A DNA stretch of 64,000 bases from Belnapia arida (GCF_016773205.1 NZ_JAETWB010000019.1:22725-86724), one strand, 5' to 3'; counted from the first letter of the stretch, positions 35,214 through 45,210 are shown. Translations and numbers: made by a program. Notes: a model not told the origin generated them from the sequence alone.

Positions 35214-35861
35214 TTACTGCGGGGCGGTGGCCAGTAGCGCCATCGCCCCGGCCGCCGCGCAGGGCTCGATCACCGGGAGCCCCGCAGCATCCTCCGCAGC
35301 GGCGAGATGCCCGGCCAGGCCGGTACAGCCCAACACGATCGCCCCCGCCCCCGTCGCCGCCAGCGCCCGCGCCGCCTCACGGATGCGGGTCCGTGGCGCC
35401 TCCGGATCGGTCAGCACCTCCATCGGCAGGTCGAGCGGCACCCAGCCGGCCAGCCGGTCTTCCACCCCCATCCCCCGCAGCGCCAGGCGCTGCCGCGCCT
35501 CGCTCGCGGCGACGAAGCCGATAACGCCGAAGCGCTCCGCCCGCGTCATCGCCGCCGCGACCGCGCTGCGGAACATCCCGAGCACTGGGCGCCGCGTTGT
35601 GGCCCGCACCGCCTCCAACCCGGGGTCGGAGACGCAGGCGATCACATAGGCCGCCGCCTCCTCCCGCTCCACCAGCCGGCAGAGCGGCTCGGTGACGCTG
35701 TGCCAGTCCCGCCAGCTGGCGATGGCCGGCGGCCCTTCCGCCAGCCGCACCACCTCGAACCGCCCTAGTGCGCCGAAGCGCTCCAGCGCCGCCGCGATCC
35801 CCGCCGTGCAGGAGACGGAGGAGTTCGGGTTGATGACGAGGATGCGGCCGGAGGTGCTCAC
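35214..35861 (-). CDS. Asp/Glu/hydantoin racemase family protein
   Basis: A 215-residue member of the Asp/Glu racemase superfamily, closest in look to hydantoin racemases. The start ILVINPNSSVSCT is the hydantoin racemase hallmark; catalytic cysteines are in AAYVIACVSDPGL and IVLGCTGLAGH. The start is the GTG at 35861, whose GTGA overlaps the stop of the upstream SDR gene. The substrate is uncertain; allantoin or hydantoin racemisation is possible. Confidence 0.87.
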   Translation of the reverse strand: MSTSGRILVINPNSSVSCTAGIAAALERFGALGRFEVVRLAEGPPAIASWRDWHSVTEPLCRLVEREEAAAYVIACVSDPGLEAVRATTRRPVLGMFRSAVAAAMTRAERFGVIGFVAASEARQRLALRGMGVEDRLAGWVPLDLPMEVLTDPEAPRTRIREAARALAATGAGAIVLGCTGLAGHLAAAEDAAGLPVIEPCAAAGAMALLATAPQ

Positions 35862-36601
35862 AACATCTGGCCTCCATCGACGATGACGGTCTGCCCCGTC
35901 ACCCACCCGGCCAGCGGGCTCGCCAGGAAGAGCGCCACATTCGCCACCTCCTCCGGCGTGCCGAGCCGTCCGAAGGGGATGCCGCCGAGGATGGCGTTGT
36001 AGAGCTTGGGGTCGCTCGTCCGCCGCTGCTCCCAGGAGCCGCCGGGGAATTCGATCGAGCCCGGCGCCACGGCGTTCACCCTGATGCCCTTCGGCGCATA
36101 CATCGCCGCCTGCGAGGTGGTGTAGTTGATCAGCAGCGCCTTCACCGCGGCATAGGCCGGCGTCCGCACCGAGGGCCGGTAGCCGGAGATGGAGGAGACG
36201 TTGATGATGCTGCCCCGGCCCGCCTCCAGGAAGGGCAGCGCCGCATGCGTCGCCCTGACCGTCGCCATGATATCGACCGAGAGCCCCTGCGCCCAATGCT
36301 CCTCAGTGTCCTGCGAGCCGAAACCGCTGGCATTGTTCACCAGCACATCGATCCCGCCCAGCGCCTCGGCCGCCGCCGCGACATAGCCACGTACCGCTTC
36401 CCGGTCGCCGAGGTCGCAGCCTGCCGCATGGGCCTGGACGCCGAGCCCCGCGATCTCCGCCCGTGCTGCCTCCAGCGGCCCCGCGCTCCGGGCGCAGATG
36501 GACACCGCCGCCCCCGCCTGCGCGAAGCCGAGCGCGATCGACCGCCCGATCCCCCGGCTGCCGCCGCAGGCCACCACCCGCTTGCCCTTGAAGTCGAACA
36601 T
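35858..36601 (-). CDS. SDR-family oxidoreductase
   Basis: A 247-residue short-chain dehydrogenase. The nucleotide site is ACGGSRGIGRS near residue 10, NNAS follows at about 90, catalytic serine lies in VSSISGYRPS, and the catalytic pair is YAAVK. The C-terminus ends in VIVDGGQML. It is cytosolic and NAD(P)-dependent with unknown substrate. GGGAGGGCCGGACG precedes the ATG. It is translationally coupled to the racemase downstream, suggesting a shared catabolic step. Confidence 0.92.
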   Translation of the reverse strand: MFDFKGKRVVACGGSRGIGRSIALGFAQAGAAVSICARSAGPLEAARAEIAGLGVQAHAAGCDLGDREAVRGYVAAAAEALGGIDVLVNNASGFGSQDTEEHWAQGLSVDIMATVRATHAALPFLEAGRGSIINVSSISGYRPSVRTPAYAAVKALLINYTTSQAAMYAPKGIRVNAVAPGSIEFPGGSWEQRRTSDPKLYNAILGGIPFGRLGTPEEVANVALFLASPLAGWVTGQTVIVDGGQML

Positions 36602-36706
36602 CGTCCGGCCCTCCCTGCTGGCCGGCAGGCTGGCGAAGCCGGGCGCAGAGGACAACCCCCGGCACCGGGCTTAATGACCGGGCTTGATACTGGCGCCGTC
36701 ACGGGC

Positions 36707-37531
36707 ATGTCTGGCCCCATGCCCCTCTCGCTTCCCTTCCTCTCCCGCGATCCCCGCATCGCCCTGGTGCGCCTCCAGGGCACCATCACCCCCCGCCCCG
36801 GCCTCGGCGGCGGGCTGAGTCCGGCCGGCATCGCCCCGGCGCTCGACCGCGCCTTCGCGCTGAAGCGGGCGGCCGCCGTTTTCCTCGTCATCAACTCTCC
36901 CGGCGGCTCGCCGGTGCAGTCGAGCCTCATCGCCCGCCATATCCGGCGGCTGGCGGAGGAGAAGAAGCTACCCGTTATCGCCTGCGTGGAGGATGCCGCG
37001 GCCTCCGGCGGCTACTGGATCGCCTGCGCGGCCGACGAGATCGTGGCCGACCCGGCCTCCATCCTCGGCTCTATCGGCGTCATCGCCGCCGGCTTCGGCT
37101 TCGAGGGGGCGATCCGGCGCCTCGGCATCGAGCGGCGGATGCACACCGCCGGCAGCGAGAAGAGCTTCCTCGACCCCTTCGCCCCCGAACGCGCGGAGGA
37201 TGTCGCCCGCCTCGATACCCTGCTCGGCGAGCTGCACGGGGAGTTCCGCGGCTGGGTGCAGTCCCGCCGCGGCGACCGGCTGAAGGCCCCGGCCGAGGAG
37301 CTTTTCACCGGGCGCTTCTGGCCTGGCCGCCGCGCGGTGGAGCTTGGCCTGGCCGACCGCCTCGGTGATGCGGCGGAGGAGGTGAAGCGCCGCTTCGGCC
37401 CCAAGGCCCGCCTGGTCACCTTCGGCGGAAGGCGGCCCTCTTTGCTGCGCCGCCTGTTGCCAGGCTTCTCCGCCGAGGCGGTGATCGCCGCGACGGAGGA
37501 ACGTGCCGCCTGGGCCCGCCTCGGGCTGTGA
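36707..37531 (+). CDS. S49-family peptidase (SppA/SohB-like)
   Basis: About 274 residues of a signal-peptide-peptidase-A-like serine protease. The serine nucleophile is S100 in DAAASGGYW and the general-base lysine is K152 in AGSEKSFLDPF; INSPGGSPVQSS forms the oxyanion region. There is no N-terminal membrane anchor, so it is a short soluble or peripherally bound type. In-frame ATG codons at 36674, 36707 and 36719 all lack a strong ribosome site, so the start is uncertain by up to 15 codons. It precedes glyQ on the same strand. Confidence 0.9.
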   Translation: MSGPMPLSLPFLSRDPRIALVRLQGTITPRPGLGGGLSPAGIAPALDRAFALKRAAAVFLVINSPGGSPVQSSLIARHIRRLAEEKKLPVIACVEDAAASGGYWIACAADEIVADPASILGSIGVIAAGFGFEGAIRRLGIERRMHTAGSEKSFLDPFAPERAEDVARLDTLLGELHGEFRGWVQSRRGDRLKAPAEELFTGRFWPGRRAVELGLADRLGDAAEEVKRRFGPKARLVTFGGRRPSLLRRLLPGFSAEAVIAATEERAAWARLGL

Positions 37532-37579
37532 CCGGCGGCCCACTATGTTCGGGAGCGGCGCCGTGGCAAAAGGCGCCGC

Positions 37580-38464
37580 ATGCAGAGCCTGGCCGCCCCC
37601 ACCCTTCGCCGGAAGCCGCCGAGCTTCCAGAACATCATCCTCCGCCTGCACGCCTTCTGGTCGGCGCAGGGCTGCCTGATCCTGCAACCCTATGACATGG
37701 AGGTGGGCGCCGGCACCTTCCATCCGGCGACGACCCTCCGCGCCCTCGGCGCGAAGCCCTGGAAGGCCGCCTATGTCCAGCCGAGCCGCCGCCCCTCCGA
37801 CGGCCGCTATGGCGAGAACCCCAACCGGTTGCAGCACTACTACCAGTACCAGGTGATCCTGAAGCCGAGTCCGCGCGACCCGCAATCCCTGCTGCTCGAT
37901 GCCTACCGCGCCCTCGGGATGGACCCCAAGGTCCACGACTTCCGCTTCGTCGAGGATGACTGGGAGAGCCCGACCCTCGGCGCCTGGGGCCTCGGCTGGG
38001 AGGTTTGGTGCGACGGGATGGAGGTGACGCAGTTCACCTATTTCCAGCAGGTCGGCGGCATCCCCTGCGCCGTGCCCTGCTGCGAGCTGACCCTCGGTCT
38101 TGAGCGGCTGGCGATGTACCTGCAGGGCAAGGACAGCATCTACGACCTCGATTTCAATGACGAGGGCGTGAAGTACGGCGAGGTCTTCCTCCGTGCCGAG
38201 CGCGAGTACAGCGCCCATAATTTCGAGTTCGCCGATGTGCCGATGCTGTTCCGCCACTTCGAGGATGCGGAGAAGGAATGTGCCGCGCTGCTGGCGCAGG
38301 GTCTGGCGATGCCCGCCTATGACCAGTGCATCAAGGCCAGCCACCGCTTCAACCTGCTCGACGCCCGCGGCGCCATCAGCGTGACCGAGCGCGCTGCCTA
38401 TATCGGCCGGGTGCGGGCGCTGGCGAAGGGCTGCTGCGAGGCGTGGCTGAAGGGGGAGGGATGA
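37580..38464 (+). CDS. glyQ: glycyl-tRNA synthetase alpha subunit
   Basis: A 294-residue catalytic subunit of the alpha2beta2 bacterial glycyl-tRNA synthetase. The class II core is seen in [54 protein letters not shown] and the [14 protein letters not shown] motif 3. It is followed by glyS after 71 bases, the standard pairing. Confidence 0.97.
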   Translation: MQSLAAPTLRRKPPSFQNIILRLHAFWSAQGCLILQPYDMEVGAGTFHPATTLRALGAKPWKAAYVQPSRRPSDGRYGENPNRLQHYYQYQVILKPSPRDPQSLLLDAYRALGMDPKVHDFRFVEDDWESPTLGAWGLGWEVWCDGMEVTQFTYFQQVGGIPCAVPCCELTLGLERLAMYLQGKDSIYDLDFNDEGVKYGEVFLRAEREYSAHNFEFADVPMLFRHFEDAEKECAALLAQGLAMPAYDQCIKASHRFNLLDARGAISVTERAAYIGRVRALAKGCCEAWLKGEG

Positions 38465-38535
38465 CATGCGCCTGAGCCAGCCCCCTTTGAGTATCGCCAT
38501 CTCCCTCACCGAAGTGACGCGGGCGCCCTGACCCC

Positions 38536-40689
38536 ATGCCCCAACTGCTGATCGAGCTCTTCTCCGAGGAAATCCCGGCCCGCATGCAGGCCCGGGCCGC
38601 GGAGGATTTCGCCCGCCTGCTCCAGGCCGAACTGCGCCCGCTGATGCCGGAGCAGCCCCGCCCGCTCTCCGGCCCCCGCCGCATCGCCCTGGTCGGCGAC
38701 CTGGCCACCCGCGCCGAGACGCCGGGCAAGGAGGAGCGCGGCCCCCGCCGCAACGCCCCACCCCAGGCGCTGGAGGGGTTCCTCCGCAAGCACAACGCCA
38801 CCCGTGAGCAGCTCAAGGAGGAGGGCGAGTTCTGGGTCCTCGCCAAGCCCGGCGAGGTGACGCTGGCCGAGGACCTGCTCGCCCGCGCCGTCCCCGCCGT
38901 GCTGCGCGCCTTCCCCTGGCCGAAATCCATGCGCTGGGGCAGCAGCGACTTCGCCTGGGTGCGCCCCCTGCAACGCGTCCTCTGCCTGTTCGACGGCCGC
39001 CCCGTCCGCTTCGCCCTCGCCCATGGCGAGGACCAGGTCCACGGCATCGTGGCCGCCGACCTGACGGAGGGGCACCGCATCCTCGCCGGCACCGAGCCCC
39101 TCGCCGTCGCCTCCTTCGCCGAGTACGAGGAGGGGCTGCGCCGGCGCTTCGTCATCGCCGATGCGGCGGAGCGGGAGCGTATGATCGAGAGTGGCATCGC
39201 TGACCTCGCGGCGCGGGAGGGGCTGGAGGTCGTCCCCGACCGCGGCCTGCTCGCCGAGGTGTCCGGGCTGGTCGAATGGCCGGTGCCGCTGCTCGGCTCC
39301 ATCGACGCCGCCTTCATGGACCTCCCCCCCGAGGTGATGCGCACCACCATGCGGGTGAACCAGCGCTATTTTGCGCTGCGCCACCCAGACGGAAGCCCCG
39401 CCCCGCGCTTCGCCCTGGTCGCCAACATCATCCCCGAGGATGGCGGCGCCGCGATTATTGCGGGCAATGAGCGCGTGCTGCGCGCCCGCCTCGCCGATGC
39501 CCGCTTCTTCCGCGACCAGGACCGCAAGCAGCGGCTGGAAGAGTTCCTCCCCAAGCTGGAAAGCGTCGTCTTCCACGCCAGGCTCGGCACCCAGGGCGAG
39601 CGGGTGCGGCGGCTGGAGCGGCTGACCGGGCTGATCGCCCCCCATGTCGGTGCCGACCCGGCGCTGGCGGCGCGCGCCGGCAAGCTGGCCAAGGCCGACC
39701 TGGCGACCGGCATGGTCGGCGAGTTCCCCGAAGTCCAGGGCATCATGGGCCGCTACTACGCCCTGGCCGATGGCGAGGACCCGCGCATCGCCGAGGCGAT
39801 CGGCGCGCATTACCGGCCGCTCGGCCCGGGGGATGCGGTGCCGGCGGAGCCGGTGGCGGTCGCGGTGGCGCTGGCAGACAAGCTTGATCAGCTCGTCGGC
39901 TTCTTCGCTGCAGGCGAGAAGCCGACCGGCTCGGGCGACCCCTTCGCCCTCCGCCGCGCTGCCCTCGGCGTCATCCGCATGATTCGGGAAGGCGGCCTGC
40001 GGATCGGCCTCGCCGGGCTGATCGGCGAGGCCTTCTTCGGCTATCCGCAGGCCACCGGCACCACTTCCAACCCGGAATTCGGCATGGATGTCGCCACGGA
40101 GAAGCTGAAGGCCGGCTGGCAGCCACCGGCCAAGTCCGAGCACCCGCCGATGGTCGCCGCCTTCGCCGCCGGCCTCCTCGACTTCCTGACCGATCGCCTC
40201 CGGGTCCAGCTCCGCAGCGAAGGCGCCCGCCACGACCTCGTCGCCGCCATCTTCGGCGCGACGCCGGATGACGACCTCGTGCGCCTCCTGGCCCGCGCCG
40301 CCGCGCTCGAGACCATGTTGGCGACGCCGGACGGCGCTAACCTCCTCGCCGCCTACAAGCGCGCCGCCAACATCCTCCGCATCGAGACGCGGAAGGACGG
40401 CCCGCATGACGGCCCGGTTGACCCGAGCCTGCTCGTCCTCCCCGCCGAGGCCGCACTCGCCGGGGCGGTCGAGGCCCGCGCCGCCGAGGTCGCGACCGCT
40501 CTGGCGCGGGAGGACTTCCTCACCGCCATGGGGGCACTCGCCGCTCTCCGCGCCCCGCTCGACGCCTTCTTTGAATCCGTGGTTGTGAACGACCCGGATG
40601 CGCAACTGCGCGCCAACCGCTTGCGTTTGCTCAGCCATCTCTGCGCCGCCATGGCGGTGGTCGCGGACTTCTCAAAAATCGAAGGTTGA
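38536..40689 (+). CDS. glyS: glycyl-tRNA synthetase beta subunit
   Basis: A 717-residue beta subunit that binds tRNA-Gly. The N-terminus is the family-specific LLIELFSEEIPARMQ; FPKSMRW-like and VEWPVPLLGSID segments are present, with an HD-domain-like central part and a C-terminal anticodon-binding DALR-type domain. Length matches the family. It lies between glyQ and ppdK on the same strand. Confidence 0.97.
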   Translation: MPQLLIELFSEEIPARMQARAAEDFARLLQAELRPLMPEQPRPLSGPRRIALVGDLATRAETPGKEERGPRRNAPPQALEGFLRKHNATREQLKEEGEFWVLAKPGEVTLAEDLLARAVPAVLRAFPWPKSMRWGSSDFAWVRPLQRVLCLFDGRPVRFALAHGEDQVHGIVAADLTEGHRILAGTEPLAVASFAEYEEGLRRRFVIADAAERERMIESGIADLAAREGLEVVPDRGLLAEVSGLVEWPVPLLGSIDAAFMDLPPEVMRTTMRVNQRYFALRHPDGSPAPRFALVANIIPEDGGAAIIAGNERVLRARLADARFFRDQDRKQRLEEFLPKLESVVFHARLGTQGERVRRLERLTGLIAPHVGADPALAARAGKLAKADLATGMVGEFPEVQGIMGRYYALADGEDPRIAEAIGAHYRPLGPGDAVPAEPVAVAVALADKLDQLVGFFAAGEKPTGSGDPFALRRAALGVIRMIREGGLRIGLAGLIGEAFFGYPQATGTTSNPEFGMDVATEKLKAGWQPPAKSEHPPMVAAFAAGLLDFLTDRLRVQLRSEGARHDLVAAIFGATPDDDLVRLLARAAALETMLATPDGANLLAAYKRAANILRIETRKDGPHDGPVDPSLLVLPAEAALAGAVEARAAEVATALAREDFLTAMGALAALRAPLDAFFESVVVNDPDAQLRANRLRLLSHLCAAMAVVADFSKIEG

Positions 40690-40763
40690 ATTGACGCCGG
40701 AATGGCACACTCTGCGCCACAACCGGCGTTTGCGTCGCCCTCGTCAACACAAGGAACTCGCCC

Positions 40764-43433
40764 GTGAGCAAGTGGGTCTACAGCTTCGGTGCCGGCCATA
40801 ACGAAGGCAAGGCCGAGATGCGCAACCTGCTGGGCGGTAAGGGCGCCAACCTGGCCGAGATGGCCAGCATCGGCCTGCCCGTCCCGCCCGGTTTCACCAT
40901 CACCACCGAGGTCTGCACCTACTACTACGACAACGGCAAGCAGTACCCGCCGGAGCTGAAGGACCAGGTCGCCGCCGCCCTCGCCCGCGTCGAGGAAGCC
41001 GTCGGCGTTCGCTTCGGCGACCACCGCAAGCCGTTGCTCGTCTCCGTCCGCTCCGGCGCCCGCGTCTCCATGCCGGGGATGATGGATACGGTGTTGAACC
41101 TCGGCCTGAACGACGAGACGGTGGACGGCCTCGCCGCCGCCTCCGGCGACCCGCGCTTCGCCTGGGACAGCTACCGCCGCTTCATCCAGATGTTCGGCAG
41201 CGTCGTGCTCGGCGTCGACCATCACCGCTTCGAGGAGATCATCGAGGAGGTGAAGCTCGCCCGCGACGTCCATGAGGACACGCAGCTCACCGCCGACGAC
41301 TGGAAGACGGTCGTCACCGGCTACAAGGAGATGGTGGCCCAGGTCACCGGCCAGCCCTTCCCGCAGGACCCCGAGGCACAGCTCTGGGCCGCGATCGGCG
41401 CCGTCTTCGGCTCCTGGATGAATGCCCGCGCCAATACCTACCGCCGCCTGCACGACATCCCGGCGAATTGGGGCACGGCGGTCAACGTCCAGGCCATGGT
41501 CTTCGGCAATATGGGCGAGGACTGCGCGACCGGCGTCTGCTTCACCCGCGACCCCAGCACGGGCGAGAACATCTTCTACGGCGAGTACCTCATCAACGCC
41601 CAGGGCGAGGACGTGGTGGCCGGCATCCGCACGCCGCAGCCCATGGCGCAGCTCAAGGCGAAGCCGGGCGAGCGCAGCATGGAAGTTGCCATGCCGAAGG
41701 CCTATGAGGAACTCGTCGCGGTCCGCGCCAGGCTCGAGCAGCACTACACGGACATGCAGGACATCGAGTTCACGGTCCAGCAGAACAAGCTCTACATGCT
41801 GCAGACCCGCAACGGGAAGCGCACAGCCGCCGCCAGCCTCAAGATCGCCGTCGACATGGCGCGCGAGGGGCTGATCGATCAGACCGAGGCCATCAAGCGC
41901 GTCAACCCCTCGGCCCTCGACCAACTCCTCCATCCGACGCTCGACCCGAAGGCGCCGCGCCGGCTGCTCGCCAAGGGCCTGCCGGCGAGTCCCGGTGCCG
42001 CCAGCGGCGCCGTCGTCTTCTCGGCCGATGAGGCGGAGGTCCGCGCGGCGAAGGGCGAGGCCGTCATCCTCGTCCGCATCGAGACGAGCCCGGAGGACAT
42101 CCACGGCATGCATGCCGCGCGGGGGATCCTGACGACACGCGGCGGCATGACCAGCCACGCGGCCGTCGTCGCCCGCGGCATGGGCCGACCCTGCGTCGCC
42201 GGCGCCGGCGGCGTCACCGTGGACTATTCCTCGCAGATGCTGATGGCCGGCGGCCAGACCATCCGCGGCGGCGAGACCATCACCCTCGACGGCGCGACGG
42301 GCGAGATCTTCATCGGCTCCGTCGCCATGGTGGAGCCGCAGCTCTCCGGCGACTTCGCCACGCTGATGGAATGGGCCGACACCGTGCGCCGCCTCAAGGT
42401 CCGCGCCAATGCGGAGACGCCGCTCGATGCCGATACGGCGCGCAAATTCGGCGCCGAGGGCATCGGCCTCTGCCGCACGGAGCACATGTTCTTCGACCCG
42501 CAGCGCATCGGCGCGGTGCGGCAGATGATCATGTCGGAGACCGAAGGGGGGCGGCGCGAGGCGCTCTCCCGCCTGCTGCCCTTCCAGCGCGCCGACTTCA
42601 TCGAGCTGTTCCGAATCATGGCCGGGCTGCCGGTGACGATCCGCCTGCTCGACCCGCCGCTGCACGAGTTCCTGCCGCATTCCGAGGCGGAAATCGCTGA
42701 GGTCGCGGCCTCGCTCGGCACCGACCCGGTGACGATGCAGCGCCGCGCTGCCGACCTCTCTGAGGCGAACCCGATGCTCGGCCACCGCGGCTGCCGCCTC
42801 GGCATCTCCTATCCGGAGATCTACGAGATGCAGGCCCGCGCCATCTTCGAGGCTGCCGTCGCCACCGCCAAGGAGACCGGCGCCGCCCCGGTGCCGGAGA
42901 TCATGATCCCCCTCGTCGCCACCCGCCGCGAGCTGGAGATCACCCGTGCCCAGGTGGATAAGGTGGCGAAGGAGGTCTTTGCCGAAAGCGGCCAGACGAT
43001 CGAATACTATGTCGGCACCATGATCGAGCTGCCACGCGCCGCGCTGACCGCCGACAAGATCGCCGAGGTGGCGGACTTCTTCAGCTTCGGCACCAACGAC
43101 CTGACGCAGACGACCTTCGGCCTCTCGCGCGACGATGCCGGCAAGTTCCTGCCGCTCTATGTCGAGAAGGGCATCCTGCCGAAGGACCCCTTCGTCTCCA
43201 TCGATCCGGAGGGTGTCGGCGCGCTGGTGAAGATCGCCAAGGAGAAGGGCAGGGGGGTGAAGGACGACCTCAAGCTCGGCATCTGCGGCGAGCATGGCGG
43301 CGACCCGGCCTCGATCCAGTTCTGCGAGGAGGCCGGGCTCGACTATGTCTCCTGCTCGCCCTACCGCGTCCCCGTTGCCCGCCTGGCGGCCGCACAGGCG
43401 GCCCTGTCCGGCGGCGGCGACCGCACGGCGTAA
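40764..43433 (+). CDS. ppdK: pyruvate, phosphate dikinase
   Basis: An 889-residue enzyme interconverting pyruvate, ATP and phosphate with phosphoenolpyruvate, AMP and pyrophosphate. The N-terminal ATP-grasp domain opens with LLGGKGANLAEMASIGLPVP. The swivelling phosphohistidine domain carries H465 in GGMTSHAAVVARGMGRPC, and the C-terminal PEP domain carries the catalytic cysteine C841 in GICGEHGGDP. The start is GTG at 40764 with AAGGA upstream. The glyQ-glyS-ppdK order is frequent in alphaproteobacteria. A GC-rich hairpin follows the gene. Confidence 0.97.
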   Translation: MSKWVYSFGAGHNEGKAEMRNLLGGKGANLAEMASIGLPVPPGFTITTEVCTYYYDNGKQYPPELKDQVAAALARVEEAVGVRFGDHRKPLLVSVRSGARVSMPGMMDTVLNLGLNDETVDGLAAASGDPRFAWDSYRRFIQMFGSVVLGVDHHRFEEIIEEVKLARDVHEDTQLTADDWKTVVTGYKEMVAQVTGQPFPQDPEAQLWAAIGAVFGSWMNARANTYRRLHDIPANWGTAVNVQAMVFGNMGEDCATGVCFTRDPSTGENIFYGEYLINAQGEDVVAGIRTPQPMAQLKAKPGERSMEVAMPKAYEELVAVRARLEQHYTDMQDIEFTVQQNKLYMLQTRNGKRTAAASLKIAVDMAREGLIDQTEAIKRVNPSALDQLLHPTLDPKAPRRLLAKGLPASPGAASGAVVFSADEAEVRAAKGEAVILVRIETSPEDIHGMHAARGILTTRGGMTSHAAVVARGMGRPCVAGAGGVTVDYSSQMLMAGGQTIRGGETITLDGATGEIFIGSVAMVEPQLSGDFATLMEWADTVRRLKVRANAETPLDADTARKFGAEGIGLCRTEHMFFDPQRIGAVRQMIMSETEGGRREALSRLLPFQRADFIELFRIMAGLPVTIRLLDPPLHEFLPHSEAEIAEVAASLGTDPVTMQRRAADLSEANPMLGHRGCRLGISYPEIYEMQARAIFEAAVATAKETGAAPVPEIMIPLVATRRELEITRAQVDKVAKEVFAESGQTIEYYVGTMIELPRAALTADKIAEVADFFSFGTNDLTQTTFGLSRDDAGKFLPLYVEKGILPKDPFVSIDPEGVGALVKIAKEKGRGVKDDLKLGICGEHGGDPASIQFCEEAGLDYVSCSPYRVPVARLAAAQAALSGGGDRTA

Positions 43434-43445
43434 GCCGACAGCCGG

Positions 43446-43469
43446 TGGGGGGAGCAGCAAGGCCCCCCA
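43446..43469. terminator. hairpin between convergent ppdK and muramidase-like gene
   Basis: TGGGGGG at 43446-43452 pairs with CCCCCCA at 43463-43469 across a ten-base loop. It lies in the 37-base gap between the two stop codons. There is no T-tract, so it would be a bidirectional stabiliser or an imperfect terminator. Confidence 0.45.
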
Positions 43470-43470
43470 T

Positions 43471-44193
43471 TCACCCGTTGCGCGTGCTGCCTTCCCGGCT
43501 TGCGACCCCGTAAGGCAGCGCCGCAAAGTCCCTGAGCCGGCCCTCCACCGCCGCGAAGGCACTGCGGTCGGCCTGGCTCAGCGGCGCATCCGGCGTGCCG
43601 GTGCGATGCGCCAGGTAGCGCGCCACGCTTCCCGCCCCGCGCCGATGCGCCGCCGCGACCAGCCCCGCCTCGGTCAGCGGCACCGCCTGCCCGTCGAGGC
43701 CCGTGACGCTGCCGCCCGCCCGCGCGAGGCTTCCGTTGCGGTCGAGCTGCTGCTCTGCCCGGCGGAGATACGCCTCTATGGCCGCTTCCTGCGCCGGGGC
43801 GCTGGTCAGGAAATCCGCTTCGGAGCGGACGCCATGCCGCGCCGCCAGCATCGTCCACTGCCCGCCCGCATCCTGCCAGCCGAGATCGCGTAGCGCCTGG
43901 GGCGTGATCTGGTAACGGCCGAGCGCGCCGGAGCCCGGGTTCCGCGCCCCGAGCCCCTGACCGGGCGCGCGGGCGCTGCTCTCGGCGAGGGCGATGCGGG
44001 CGCGGAAGGCATTCTCTGCCGGCCGTGCCGCCGCGGCCGGGGCCGGCAGCCGCGCAGGCGGCCCGGCGCCTTCCATGGCGCGGGCCATCGCCTGCTTGAA
44101 GGCATGGGCCTTGGCCGGGCGCGGCGGCGCGCTGCCTGGCTTGGCGATGCCGCCCGGGGAGATGCCTTGGGTCCTGTCCATCGCCTGCAGCAT
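43471..44193 (-). CDS. lysozyme/transglycosylase-like protein
   Basis: About 240 residues. The first 75 are low-complexity Pro/Ala-rich; residues about 80-240 resemble lysozyme-fold or specialised transglycosylase-like domains, with an ESSARAPGQGLGARNPGSG segment whose glutamate is in catalytic position, GALGRYQITPQAL and a later AAHRRGAGSVARYL helix. No signal peptide is visible. It could be linked to flagellar or injection-type peptidoglycan clearing, but no such genes are nearby. Starts at 44223 (GTG), 44193 and 44181 (ATG) are possible; none has a convincing ribosome site. Confidence 0.6.
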   Translation of the reverse strand: MLQAMDRTQGISPGGIAKPGSAPPRPAKAHAFKQAMARAMEGAGPPARLPAPAAAARPAENAFRARIALAESSARAPGQGLGARNPGSGALGRYQITPQALRDLGWQDAGGQWTMLAARHGVRSEADFLTSAPAQEAAIEAYLRRAEQQLDRNGSLARAGGSVTGLDGQAVPLTEAGLVAAAHRRGAGSVARYLAHRTGTPDAPLSQADRSAFAAVEGRLRDFAALPYGVASREGSTRNG

Positions 44194-44232
44194 GCCCCGG
44201 GAGGGCTTAACCAACCGTTCCACCCGCCGGGG

Positions 44233-44258
44233 GCAACCCCCGCCCCGCCCGGCCCGTT
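44233..44258 (+). promoter_or_regulatory. weak EcfG-like promoter before the stress SDR
   Basis: GCAAC at 44233-44237 and CGTT at 44255-44258 with 17 bases between, 24 bases before the ATG. One mismatch from GGAAC-N17-CGTT. The GC-rich setting makes chance matches plausible. Confidence 0.3.
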
Positions 44259-44282
44259 GCCCGGGGCACGGAGGACCCCTTC

Positions 44283-45155
44283 ATGCCCGACGACAAGCAG
44301 ACCCCCCAGCCGCCGCAGCGCCAGGACCACCAGCCCGGCCTCACCACGGAGATGACGCCCCGCCCGCAGGACCGAATGGAGCACTGGCGTGCCAGCGGCA
44401 AGCTTGCCGGCAAGACCGCGCTGGTGACCGGCGGCGATTCCGGCATCGGCCGCGCGGTCGCCATCGGTTTCGCCAAGGAGGGGGCCGATGTCGCCATCCT
44501 CTACAAGGACGAGCACGAGGACGCCGAGGAGACTCGGCGGCTGATCGAGACCGAGGGCCGCCGCTGCACCGCCATCGCCGGCGACATCGGCGAACGGGAG
44601 TTCGTCCACCGCGCCGTGGCCGAGGCGGCGCAGGCCCTCGGCGGCCGCATCGACATCTTGGTGAACAACGCCGCCGAGCAGCATATCTGTGGCGATTTCG
44701 CCGAGATTCCGGAGGACCAGGTGGAGCGTACCTTCCGCACCAACATCCTCGGCATGTTCTGGGTGACGCGGGCGGCGCTGCCGCACATGCCGAAGGGCGG
44801 CGCCATCGTGAACTCCACCTCGATCACCGCCTACAAGGGCAGCCCGGGGCTGATCGACTATGCCAGCACCAAGGGCGCCATCCTCGCCTTTACCCGCAGC
44901 CTGTCGCAGCAGCTCTATCCCTCGCGGCAGATCCGGGTGAATGCCGTGGCGCCCGGCCCGATCTGGACGCCGCTGATCCCCGCGAGCTTCGACGAGGAGA
45001 GCACGGCGAAGCACGGCCAGTCTTCCGGCATGGGCCGCCCCGGCCAGCCGGACGAATGCGCGCCGAGCTACATCTTCCTCGCCGCCGAGAGCGACAGCAG
45101 CTACATCAACGGCCAAGTGCTGCATCCGAACGGCGGCACGGTGGTGAACGGGTAG
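44283..45155 (+). CDS. SDR-family oxidoreductase, YhdF/YghA-like
   Basis: A 290-residue short-chain dehydrogenase with the 40-residue N-terminal extension typical of the general-stress YhdF/YghA group (PPQRQDHQPG, then a Pro/Arg-rich stretch). The NAD(P) site is TGGDSGIGRA, NNAAEQH follows, and the catalytic pair is YASTK after NSTSITAYKG. Substrates of relatives include aldehydes and other carbonyl compounds. CACGGAGGACCCCTTC precedes the ATG. Confidence 0.92.
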   Translation: MPDDKQTPQPPQRQDHQPGLTTEMTPRPQDRMEHWRASGKLAGKTALVTGGDSGIGRAVAIGFAKEGADVAILYKDEHEDAEETRRLIETEGRRCTAIAGDIGEREFVHRAVAEAAQALGGRIDILVNNAAEQHICGDFAEIPEDQVERTFRTNILGMFWVTRAALPHMPKGGAIVNSTSITAYKGSPGLIDYASTKGAILAFTRSLSQQLYPSRQIRVNAVAPGPIWTPLIPASFDEESTAKHGQSSGMGRPGQPDECAPSYIFLAAESDSSYINGQVLHPNGGTVVNG

Positions 45156-45210
45156 GGGCACGCGGCCAGCCCCAGCCCTTCGGCATGGCGGCCGCCAGGA
45201 GAGCGCCGCC

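Noticed and set aside
40353..43562. 1069-codon open frame on the minus strand opposite ppdK and glyS
   Set aside because: It is antisense to two unmistakable housekeeping genes; long shadow frames are expected in GC-rich coding DNA, and the translation is low-complexity Arg/Gly/Ala/His-rich with no domain.
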